From Saprospiraceae bacterium (GTDB lineage: Bacteria > Bacteroidota > Bacteroidia > Chitinophagales > Saprospiraceae), in the NCBI GenBank assembly GCA_016714445.1, contig JADJNF010000010.1:357501-421500 (forward strand): DNA of 64,000 nucleotides. Reading direction: 5' to 3'. Under the pieces are notes generated by a model, which saw only the letters and a list, made by a program, of their open reading frames with translations, had not been told where the DNA came from and searched no databases. Position numbers and translations under genes: made by a program. This document shows, one piece after another, positions 1 to 10,000 of this stretch. How positions within the stretch are numbered: the first letter of the stretch is position 1; each line of letters opens with the position of its first letter.

Positions 1-96
1 TATATCAACAAAAATTTCATCTTATTTCTTATACACAGTCTCCCGTATATTTTACTTCCTTTTACTTATTCCCATCATTACTTTCATAACGGGCCG

Positions 97-128
97 CAAA
101 GATAATATCAATTATTCTACTATCCAAA
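97..128 (-). promoter_or_regulatory. Bacteroidota-type promoter reading out of the left edge
   Basis: On the minus strand the sequence reads TTTG, 20 bases, TATCTTTG, a full match to the -33/-7 consensus known for Bacteroidota (TTTG-N19-21-TAnnTTTG). It should drive a gene to the left of the window. The bases around the -7 element resemble those of the promoter at 302-334, so the two may be duplicates. Confidence 0.6.
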
Positions 129-256
129 CTTTTTATATTAAAAATATTAAAATGTCGAAAAATATTCACCCCATCTCTTCTCCCCATCAACCAATCTCAA
201 TTATCTCCAAACTCCTATTTTCATTATTCGCATCTAATCACTCAATTCTTCCTACA

Positions 257-276
257 TCTCTCTCTCTCTCTCTCTC
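257..276. repeat. (TC)10 dinucleotide microsatellite
   Basis: Ten perfect TC units lie between the two left-reading promoters, so they would be in the transcribed leader of the more distal promoter. Such a run is prone to slippage and could vary in length between cells. Nothing in the sequence shows that it is used this way. Confidence 0.8.
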
Positions 277-301
277 AACAAGCTCCTTCTTTAAGGGGAC
301 G

Positions 302-334
302 CAAAGGTAATATGAATTATATCAGACAGACAAA
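302..334 (-). promoter_or_regulatory. Second Bacteroidota-type promoter reading left
   Basis: On the minus strand the sequence is TTTG, 21 bases, TACCTTTG, again matching the phylum consensus. The same flanking pattern (GCAAAGRTAATATSAATTAT on the plus strand) occurs at 96-115. The two promoters are therefore in tandem about 205 bp apart and point to a gene beyond position 1. Confidence 0.55.
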
Positions 335-696
335 TTATTTTAAAACAATTTTACAAAAAAAACACATATTATTATTCATATATGTATTGGTATGTTTTAT
401 AAGCAGATAATTTGACCTCAATTAAAGTAAACTCATAAGTGGGTACGCTACTTTTAAATAGACATCATTATTAATGATTAAGACGAACGGATAATCATTG
501 AGATATAGTTACTTCTGTTTCAGGGTATCGTGAATTTTTAATCCATAAAAACAAAATTATCAGGAAAAAACAACTGATTTAGTTTAATACAGGCACTATC
601 CTGGGATTGATAAGGCATGAATAATAGTTTGGATTATATAATCTACGATCAATGTGTTGTTTCATCAGGTTTTAAGGCTGTCCATAAAATTTGACT

Positions 697-1143
697 CTAT
701 CTTGCTAATTTGGATAGCAATTCTGTTTTTGACATTCTGGAGTATCTGGAAGTAACATTGCCAGTCAAAATAATTTCTGAATTTTCTACATTTATAAATT
801 CGATTTTATTTTTGTTGATTAAATTTGAATTATGAATTCTGACAAGATCAGGGTGATTTAATGTTGTTTCCCAATATTTCAGCGTTTTTGATGTTAAAAT
901 TTTGCTACCATCATCCAAATAAAATAAAGAGTAATTGCTAACAGACTGTATCTGGATGATCTCATTTACTAAAATACGCCTGTAATATCCTGAATCATAA
1001 ACCATGACATGCTCGTTAGCAGGTTGATTCATTAATGCATTTAACTGAGATTGAACTCTGAGAAGCTCATGACGTAGGCGTTCTATTTCCATTTTTAGCA
1101 TGGTCTCACCGGATGAAATATTGATTATCTGGGCTGAGTTCAT
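697..1143 (-). CDS. LytTR-domain DNA-binding protein without receiver domain
   Basis: A 148-residue protein whose last 100 residues or so (from 'VMVYDSGYYRRILVNEI') have the LytTR pattern: a short beta-rich N-part, the 'I.IQSVSNYSLFYLDDG' strand pair, the 'TSKTLKYWE' helix and the 'RIHNSNLINKNKI' motif. The first 45 residues form a probable coiled coil (MEIERLRHELLRVQSQLNAL) in place of a CheY-like receiver, so it would dimerise but not be phosphorylated. The ATG is 5 bases after the stop of the preceding large ORF, so it is the last gene of the adhesin operon and may control that operon. LytTR domains bind pairs of direct repeats, and such pairs are present at the operon head (19947-19979). 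The family assignment is firm; the target is inference. Confidence 0.85.
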   Translation of the reverse strand: MNSAQIINISSGETMLKMEIERLRHELLRVQSQLNALMNQPANEHVMVYDSGYYRRILVNEIIQIQSVSNYSLFYLDDGSKILTSKTLKYWETTLNHPDLVRIHNSNLINKNKIEFINVENSEIILTGNVTSRYSRMSKTELLSKLAR

Positions 1144-1148
1144 AATGA

Positions 1149-4052
1149 TTAGTTTTGGATAATGATCTGATTGGATGAAGAAAAATTTACACTACTTCCA
1201 GCTACATTTTGGATGGTACTACCATTACCACTTAAGTTTTGGCTTCTTTCCCATATGTTGATGTTGGACATCAGGATGTTCCCACTATTAAGAATGGCCC
1301 TACCAGGAACACTGGGACTATTCGGATTCATAAAAAGATTAGTATAGTTTAATGTCAAAGATTTTCCGGTACTAACATTGAAAATAGGATGTGATCCTGT
1401 GGTCTTAATTTTAACAATAGTAGATAGAGTCTGATTAATAAGAATATTTTTATTAATCGCCAACGATGCTGATGAGATATGTATGGTATCATTTGCACCT
1501 AACACCAAAGGGTCAAAAGTAATCGTACTTCCTTCACTTGCACATGTGATGGCAGCACGAAGTGATCCTGAACCTGCATCATTTTTATTGGACACAACAG
1601 GAACAGCAATGTTTAATGTTATGAATGAGCATACTGATTCAGTGGCGCAGCCCCCTTCTCCCCGAACAAAATATGTAGTGGAAGTTTCTGGCATAACTGA
1701 GATTGTTGCCCCTGTTCCTACCAAAGTCCCTCCACAGCTTGACGTGTACCATTTCCAATCATTCGCGCCATGAAGATCGCCGCTCACTGAAAGATTACTT
1801 GAGTTACCAACACAACTTATCGGATTAACATCTGCATTAACCGCTGTAATAACGGGATTAATACACCCAGAAGGGGAAAGTGAACCAAAAGGTGTTTGTC
1901 CAGAATTTTTGGCTAAGTGTTTTAATACTATATAGCTTGCTCCTGTAGTATCGCATTTAAAAACAACACCGCCACCAAAACTGCCGCCTTGTTTGGTCAT
2001 GCCATAAATACTGTCCTTCAATATAATGAGACTGCCTTCCGGATTTCCACCATTTATATTGTCCAATTCGCGTAACACTGTATAAGTACCTATTCCTGTA
2101 GGGTTATATTTGAAAATGACGCCTTTATCCGAGTCGCCACCATCTCTGGTCATACCGTATAATCTGCCTTTAAGACTCACTAAAGAACCATAAGGTGAAG
2201 CGCCGTCATTAATACCTCCGGCAAAAAAATGAACTACATCATATTCCAAAGCAACGGGATCGTACTGAAACAATACCCCCGGATCAGTATTTGTTGTTGT
2301 AGCCATACCATATAAGATCCCATTGAGTTGAACCAAATCTCCATTTGGGAACGCACCTTCGGCACCATCAAAAGCGTGAAGTGTGGTGTAAATATTGTTC
2401 ATCGGGTCATACTTGAATATTTCCCCGTTCCCTGAGCCTCCATTTGATGATAATCCGTAGAAAACCCCGTTCCATTCAAGAAGGCTACCCTTAGGGGTGC
2501 TACCAGTTGCAAAATTATACTTCACAGTGTAAGTAGCCGTAGTCAGATTGTATTGAAACAATACACCGCCATTGTTGGTTCCTCCCTGAGATGTCATACC
2601 ATATAAATATCCATTATATAAAACCATACTGTTAGATGGGGAACCGCCATCACTACCGGTAAAGTGGTGCAAAGCACTCAATGTGCCTGGTCCTGATGGA
2701 TCATATTTAAAAATGGAACCCTCATTGGAATTTCCGCCACTTCTTGTCATTCCATACCAGTTAGATTCTGATTTGATCAGACTACCTTCTGGTGATGATC
2801 CAAGTGGCGCACTGTCAAAATTTACTTTTACAATATATGGTCCTCCTATAATTGTGTACTCATACAGGGTACCAAAACCTGCAGTACCACCAGAAGATGT
2901 CATGCCATATAATTTTCCATCTGATACGATCGGACTACCGAGAGGAGATGCTCCACCTCCCGTAATATCAGGGTCAAAATGGTGCAGGATATTGTAAGTA
3001 TTAGTCAAAAGTGCATATTCAAACAAAACGCCTGAAAAATTATTACCACCCCCGTTGGTCATACCGTACAACTTTCCGCCTGATTCAACCATACTTCCAA
3101 ACGGGTAACTGCCAAAGGCATTACTGTCGAAAGAGAATAACTCCGTGTATATATTCATCACAGGATCATATCCGAATATTGAACCTTCGAAATTATCACC
3201 TCCTCCTGATGTCATTCCGTAAAATATTCCATTATAATGAATCAGGCTTCCAAAAGGTACATCATCGTCAAAATTATGCAGGATGTTTATTGAACCAGCT
3301 AACAGGTTGTATTCGAATATTAACCCGGCAAACAAAGTACCCCCTGAAGAAGTCATACCGTACAAAGTTTGACCCGATACAATCAGGTTTCCCGACGGGA
3401 AGCTTCCTTCCGCTTCGTCGAACGAATGTAATACAGTATACACTTCAGATGAAGGATCGAATTGGAATATAGTGCCAAAATCCATATTGCCTCCAGAAGA
3501 AGTTATACCATAAAAATTATCACCTGATATCACCAAACTGCCTTCTGGGAATTTACCATCATTAACTGAATTTCCAAAATTGTATAAAACTGTATATATA
3601 CTGGTTGCCAAATTATACTCAAAGATGACACCATTTCCGAAATCACCACCTTCGGATGTCAATCCATAGAGTTTTCCACCTGATTCCATTAGACTTCCTT
3701 TGGGGATACTTCCGGCTGCAAAATGATGCAAAACCTGATAACCGTTTGTGGCAAGTTCATACTCAAATATAACACCCCCTCCGTTATCTCCTCCTTCAGA
3801 AGTCATGCCATAGAATTTTCCATTAGTGGCTTTTAATAAATCACCTGATGGGGTTTTTCCTGAAAGGACAGGAAAAATAACGGAAGTAAAATTGGAACCA
3901 TTTTCGTCCATTCTAACAATGGTACCTGCGCCCTGACCACCTGAGGATGTCAGGCCCCAAAGACCTGTTTGGGCAGCTGCCGGAACTAAACAACTCCATA
4001 TTATACACAAAAGTGAAGCAGTCTGGCAAAATAGTAAGCAAAATGCTTTCAT
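1149..4052 (-). CDS. Secreted GloVer-type repeat protein with Ig-like and beta-helix end
   Basis: About 967 residues from the ATG at 4052. This start is chosen because it gives a clean signal peptide (MKAFCLLFCQTASLLCII ending at AAAQ); an in-frame ATG at 4091 adds 13 polar residues. Fourteen repeats of about 50 residues carry the pattern [LF]YGMTSxGG...G.IFEY, the Gloeobacter/Verrucomicrobium-type beta-propeller repeat. Fourteen units would make two seven-bladed propellers. An Ig-like segment with cysteines follows (about residues 730-810), then a beta-helix segment starting 'GSGSLRAAI', as at the end of the neighbouring giant ORF. No T9SS sorting domain is visible at the C-terminus, unlike the 3040-residue ORF upstream. 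The start is 46 bases after the upstream stop, and the LytTR gene follows 5 bases later. Function is unknown; probably a secreted adhesin or matrix protein. Confidence 0.8.
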   Translation of the reverse strand: MKAFCLLFCQTASLLCIIWSCLVPAAAQTGLWGLTSSGGQGAGTIVRMDENGSNFTSVIFPVLSGKTPSGDLLKATNGKFYGMTSEGGDNGGGVIFEYELATNGYQVLHHFAAGSIPKGSLMESGGKLYGLTSEGGDFGNGVIFEYNLATSIYTVLYNFGNSVNDGKFPEGSLVISGDNFYGITSSGGNMDFGTIFQFDPSSEVYTVLHSFDEAEGSFPSGNLIVSGQTLYGMTSSGGTLFAGLIFEYNLLAGSINILHNFDDDVPFGSLIHYNGIFYGMTSGGGDNFEGSIFGYDPVMNIYTELFSFDSNAFGSYPFGSMVESGGKLYGMTNGGGNNFSGVLFEYALLTNTYNILHHFDPDITGGGASPLGSPIVSDGKLYGMTSSGGTAGFGTLYEYTIIGGPYIVKVNFDSAPLGSSPEGSLIKSESNWYGMTRSGGNSNEGSIFKYDPSGPGTLSALHHFTGSDGGSPSNSMVLYNGYLYGMTSQGGTNNGGVLFQYNLTTATYTVKYNFATGSTPKGSLLEWNGVFYGLSSNGGSGNGEIFKYDPMNNIYTTLHAFDGAEGAFPNGDLVQLNGILYGMATTTNTDPGVLFQYDPVALEYDVVHFFAGGINDGASPYGSLVSLKGRLYGMTRDGGDSDKGVIFKYNPTGIGTYTVLRELDNINGGNPEGSLIILKDSIYGMTKQGGSFGGGVVFKCDTTGASYIVLKHLAKNSGQTPFGSLSPSGCINPVITAVNADVNPISCVGNSSNLSVSGDLHGANDWKWYTSSCGGTLVGTGATISVMPETSTTYFVRGEGGCATESVCSFITLNIAVPVVSNKNDAGSGSLRAAITCASEGSTITFDPLVLGANDTIHISSASLAINKNILINQTLSTIVKIKTTGSHPIFNVSTGKSLTLNYTNLFMNPNSPSVPGRAILNSGNILMSNINIWERSQNLSGNGSTIQNVAGSSVNFSSSNQIIIQN

Positions 4053-4098
4053 ATATTCATTTTTTTTAAAATTAAAAACTGTCAGGAACATCCGGATT

Positions 4099-7000
4099 TT
4101 ATTCTATTAATATTAATGGTTTGGTAACTTGCTCTTTAGCGGTTTGCATCCGTACAAAATATACTCCGCGCGACCATGTGGAAACATCCAGTTGTATTGC
4201 CTGATTCATCGAAACGGGTTGCTCCCACCTTAGACGACCCTGCGTGTCAAAAATGGTCAACTTTCCTGTAGCATCTTCCTCCATTCCAATCGCTTCAGGA
4301 AGTAGAATTACCTGCTTATTTGCAGGATTGGGAGCTACTTTGAGATTAACAGAAACCAGTTGGCTTTTGCTTCTTTCTTCCGTGGATTCTCCTGGTCTTG
4401 CCAGTGCGCAATTGACTGTTACTGTAAAAGTGCAAGTTGCTGTATTTCCAGTGGCATCCATAGCTGTCCAGGTGATTATGGTAGATCCCTGAGGGAAAGT
4501 ACTGCCGCTAACCAGGCCATTGGTCATGATAACCGAAGGTGCAGAACAGTTATCCATAGCCATTGGAGTTACATAAGTCACCGGAGCCGTACATCCGGAA
4601 GTGGCTGTCACAGTAATGTTAGCCGGGCAAAATGTAAAGACAGGTGCTTCCGTTTCCCGAACAGTAACATTGAACGTACAGGTACTTGTATTTCCTGCCA
4701 CATCAGAAGCAGTAGCAGTTACCGATGTAGTACCAGTGTTGAATAACGAACCAGAAGGTGGATTAAATTCTACACTGCTCAATGAACAGTTGTCTGAAGC
4801 ACCTGGTGTATTAAAGGTAACGTTGGCTCCACAGACAGGCATAACCGGTTCAAAAACCATGTAAACCGGATTGTTTCCTGTATTGTAAGTGGCTAGCACT
4901 ACATTGGCCGGAGAAACCTTCTTAATCTGATGAGAACTATACAATGATACATAGACATTTCCTGTGGCGTCTTTGGCAATACCATGTGGCCATCCACCAA
5001 GATTTACTAATAAGGTACGCACTCCCGTGGTCAGATTTACCCGAGATAAAGCCCCGCCATTTTCTGCCACTAAAATACTTCCATTCCCCTCGTTGAAAAT
5101 ATCTGTTGGTTTATTGTGTCCAATAGAGAGTACCGTATTTGAATTTGTTGTCAAATTGTAACGGATAATCCTTCCGAGATTGTACAAAGAAATAAGCAAA
5201 ATGTTTGAATTTTCAAATGCTACATCATTAGGTTTGTTCAGTCCCGTTACAACATTGGTGACTACACCTGTTGAAAGATTTACTTTCTGGATCCTGCTCA
5301 GTGATTCATTGACAACATACAAATTCCCCAAACCATCTAAACTCATCCCCTGACAATTACCTCCCAAAGATGCAATAGGTGTCTGTGCTCCTGTGGTTCG
5401 GTTCACACGGAAAATGGTGGTACCTGAGTTGGAAAATCTAGATATCAATACATTGGTACTGTTTTCTATCACAATACCGTCTGCTTGGCCAATACTCGCT
5501 ATTACAGAACGTGTATTTGTCGACAGCTTTATTCTGCTCAAAGCGCCCGAACCTCTCTCAGCAACCAAAATTGCGTCGCTGCTACCTCCTGATGGCAGAT
5601 TGACAGTAATGTTAGCAGGGCATAATAAAATGGGTTCCACATCATCAACTACTGTGACTGTAAAGGTGCAAGATGTGGCAATTGTACTACAAATATTTGC
5701 ATTTAATGTTACTGTGGTATTGCCCAGTTCGAAGATTGCTCCACTTCCTGTACCACTTCCGGCTCCAACGGTTGCACCGCTAAATGTATAGGTAACTACA
5801 GGAGTAGGACTGCCTAAAGGGATTATATTATAATTGACTATGCCATTACACCCAAATTCGCCGGTGCTTGCCACAATAGTTGAAGTCGGGCAGTTCGAGA
5901 AACCAGGGGCTATTGTCACGTTGCAACATGCGCTGTTGACATTAGGGTCTTGCTGATCATTTGAAGGACCGGAGTATCCACCTTGTCCGATCACCATTCC
6001 GGTTTCGGTAACTATTACTGGAGAAGTTCCCAAGATACCGTCATTATCAAAATCAAAATAACCCGCTTCTATCACATCGAAGCATCCATCGTCATCAGCA
6101 TCCAAATCTAAACTGTTTACAAAACCATCATTGTCTACGTCACAATTTTGTGATTGTATTGCACGGCGGATGAATATGTCATCAATGGAGAAATCATTTC
6201 CTCCTCCATTTGTGCTTATGTTATAGAACTCAATAGAATACTGAATTCCTGGTCCAGTTGTGAAACTACTTTTTTGCTCCACCCAAGTATTACCAACATT
6301 ATGCAAGGAAGTACCACTAAAAAAGCTACTTACGATTGCATTGCTCGAATTACGAATTCGAACACCAATTATAGGTCCACCACTGCCATAGATTGATGCA
6401 TTGGAAGCCCAGGCACCATATTCGTATTGTGTATTTGATGTAAGCGTAACAGTTCTTTTGAAAAATATTGACATTTGGGGATGGCCATTGACAGCCATGA
6501 ATGCATCTTGAGACGTCCCTGTGGTATGACCTTTTAGTGTTGAAGGCCATAAATTGCCGTTGCTATGGAGACGATTAGCTGCGTTTCCAGCCTGACTAGT
6601 TACGGCATATCTTCCATCACTCAATTGTCCTGAAGTTTGATATGCATATCCCGTTAGACCAGACGTATTTTCTAAATTACGCCGTTTGTTCGCAGTGGAT
6701 ATTGGTCCGAATGTGCCTTGACTTTCAAAAGAAGTTTCAGAAGCGAAAACGCACTCATCTGTATCTTTTATACCGTCGTTATCATCATCCAGATCATAAC
6801 AATTTGGTACTCCGTCATTATCAAAATCCGGTGCACTGCCGCCAGTTACAGTAACGACTGTTGTACAGGTAGCGGTATTTCCAGACTCATCTGTTACTCT
6901 AAGGCCAACCGGGTAGGACAAACCATAATTTGTACAGTCAAAACTTGTCAAACCGGAGTGTATCGAAAATGACACTGGTCCGCATAAGTCGCTGCTGTTG

Positions 7001-10000
7001 TTATTTAGCATCGCAGCATTGACAGATGCAGTATTATCATTTGTTAAACCTACTGACAGGGAAGGGATACAATTAGCAATGGGTTGCTTATTATCCCGGA
7101 CAGTAACAGTTGCGTTACAAGTGTTTGTGTTGTTGTGAATGTCAGTAACAGTCAATGTAATGACATTACTTCCAATATTGCTACAGTTCAGAACATTAGT
7201 GCTTAATGATACACCTGAAACCCCACAATTATCAAAAGAATTGTTGTTTATACCAGTGAGTGAGGTGATAGGAGCATATCTAAATCGTATAACAGAACTA
7301 TATTGGCTACCTGAATATGCATCAAATCCGATAATTGCATGACCAACAGGTGCATATTGGGCAGTAATTGCTGTTCCGGATGAATAACAACCAGAACCTG
7401 AAAGACCCGGGGCCGTAACGTTGCCAATATTATTAGGAATTCCTGCTGAAACATCAAGTAAGTTTTTTCCATAACCAGTTAAGGATGAGTGCGTTCGGTT
7501 ACTTCCTGTTTGATATTGGAATGAAACATCTCTTACATTAAACCCTACCAAAACCTGATTTCCAGTGAGACTGCGTCTTACTCTGGTACTTCCGGAAGGT
7601 AATGAACCACTCGAACACGTAGAAACTATGCTTTCTCCTAATGTACCATTTGACATGACCTGGCGACAAATCAATCTGAATTCGTCCACAATACATCCCT
7701 GAAATCCTTCATATCCCACCGCCACATATCCGGTTGGACAGTTGCAACTTATGTTAGGTACAGGACTACCACTATTTTGATTAGGAAGTACTCCGGCAGC
7801 CGGACCAATCGAGGTAGAACTAGCTGATGAAATATTTGATGTTCCATTTTCGTCAAGTATAACTGTAATATTCTGACAAAGGGCTGTAGGCGGCTGGTTA
7901 TCCACCACCGTCACTGTTTGTGGACATGTATGTGTATTGCCATTTCCGTCATTGGCCGTCCAAGTGACTATATTGTTTCCAAGGGCATAAGCCGTTGGGG
8001 CATTATTGATGGGTGTGATAGACATATTACAATTATCTGTTGCTGTCGCAGTACCAAGAGAGACACCACTTGCTGTACATAGCCCAGGATCTGCATTGAC
8101 CGTAATCGTTGGTGGACAAGTGATGACCGGTGCAACATTATCATTAAGAAATATATGAGACATACATCTACCGATGTTGGTTGCCTGATCAGTGACTAAC
8201 AAAAAAGTGGATAAACAACCAGGTATTACGTCCAATTTCCGTACAGTATGCCCCAAGAGATCGGTTACGTATATGATTCCATTACTGTTTACAGCTACAC
8301 CGTAAATATTTAAATACTTTGCTCCCGATGTTCCGTCAGTAACCTGAAATACGCCGGGATTTCCGGAAATAGTGGTTGTAACACCTGAAGTACTTATTTT
8401 CCTCAGGACAGAATTGGTCTGATCAGTGGCATACAAAAACCCGTCAGCATAAGCAAGGCCTGAAGGAGACCGGAATAATGCATTATTCCCGATTCCATCT
8501 GCATACCCTACCACACCCGGATTTCCGGCTATAGTGCTTACGACACCCGATGGAGTTATTTTTCTGACAGCAGCTCCAAAAAATTCAATGACATACAGAT
8601 TGTCATTTTCATCAAAAACAAGATCAAAGGGGCCATTAAATTTGGCAGAACTTACATTACCATCCTGGTGGCCGGATACACCTGACAAACCTGCAAAAGT
8701 GGTCACTACGCCTCCCGGAGTTATTTTTCGGATATTATGATTGTTAACGTCCGCTACGTATAAATCTCCGTTAGAGTCAAAATCCATGCCTCTGATTGCT
8801 CCAAACCTGGCTGCAGACCCTGTTCCATCTGCTGTTCCAAATAACCCTGCTGTTCCGGCAAAAGTGGTAACTAAACCTGCCGGTGTTACCCTTCTAATGG
8901 TCCCATTGGAAGTTTCACCTACAAAGTAGTCACCATTACTTGAAATGGCAAGTCCTGTCGGACTTGCAAACCTTGCACTGGAACCTGTACCATCCATATA
9001 TCCTTGTGTACCATTTCCTGCAATAGTAGTCACATTACCCGAAGCAGAAATTTTTCTAATGGCGTGATTTAATTGATCAAGCACAATAATATCCCCTGAT
9101 GCGTCGATCTCCAAAACTCTTGGTCTTGCAAATCGGGCTGTGGTACCATTTCCATCTACAAAACCTGATATATTTGCCAGTCCTCCCAATGTGTTTACCT
9201 GATAACATTCCATAGAAGTAGATATATCAGCACATAGAAATGTCGACTTGGATAATGAGATAGACAAATTCATTGTTGATGTGCAATTATCAAAGCTGCC
9301 ATTATTCACTAAAGCGGTAGTTATGTTTGCTTCTCCATCTACAATCGGAACATTTACATCCTGACATATTGCAGTTGATGGCTGATTGTCTACCACCACC
9401 ACGTTTTGATTGCATGTGTTAGTATTGCCACTTTGATCAGTAGCCGTCCAACGAACGGTTGTATTTCCAACATTATACACATTTGGTGCATCGTTAAACA
9501 AACTTCCCCAATATCCTCCTACCCAATTGGATGTAGTGCCTGTCAAGGCAAAATTATTGAGTGTGCCATGATAATTATTTCCGGAAGCATCATTGGACAT
9601 GTTGACAATAGGTCCGGGAGAGGCAGTATTGTTGCGGTTGTAATTGCCATGATTGAAATGATGAAGCGCAATTAAGTTGGCTTGGCTGTTCAATTCATTA
9701 AACAAATTGTTTTTGATTTCAGTCTGTGTTTTTGAGACATTCCATAATCTGAATTCATCCACAGTACCTTTAAGATAGGATGCTGCCCAATCAAATGTAA
9801 TATCCGAGCAGTCACTTTTACCAATGTGGAGATTGGCTGTGTTGTTGTAACTACTTAATGCACCGGAATTTGTTGTGAGTAATAAGTTACCGTCGGCATA
9901 TAAAGAATGTATTAATCCATTTCTAGCCCACGCTATATGATGCCAATTATTGTCATCAAAGTTGGTTTGAGTTGAAGTTGCATTAATACTTCCAATATTC

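Larger units (their letters stand above)
1..696. other. Intergenic region with outward-reading promoters
   Basis: No gene is visible here. The stretch contains two Bacteroidota-type promoters pointing left out of the window (listed separately) and a (TC)10 dinucleotide run at 257-276 between them. From about 335 to 696 I see only AT-rich sequence without a coding frame, hairpin or recognisable motif. Confidence 0.6.

Noticed and set aside
3011..3472. 153-codon plus-strand frame opposite the GloVer gene
   Set aside because: It is antisense to the repeat-coding strand; its apparent length comes from the periodic repeats.
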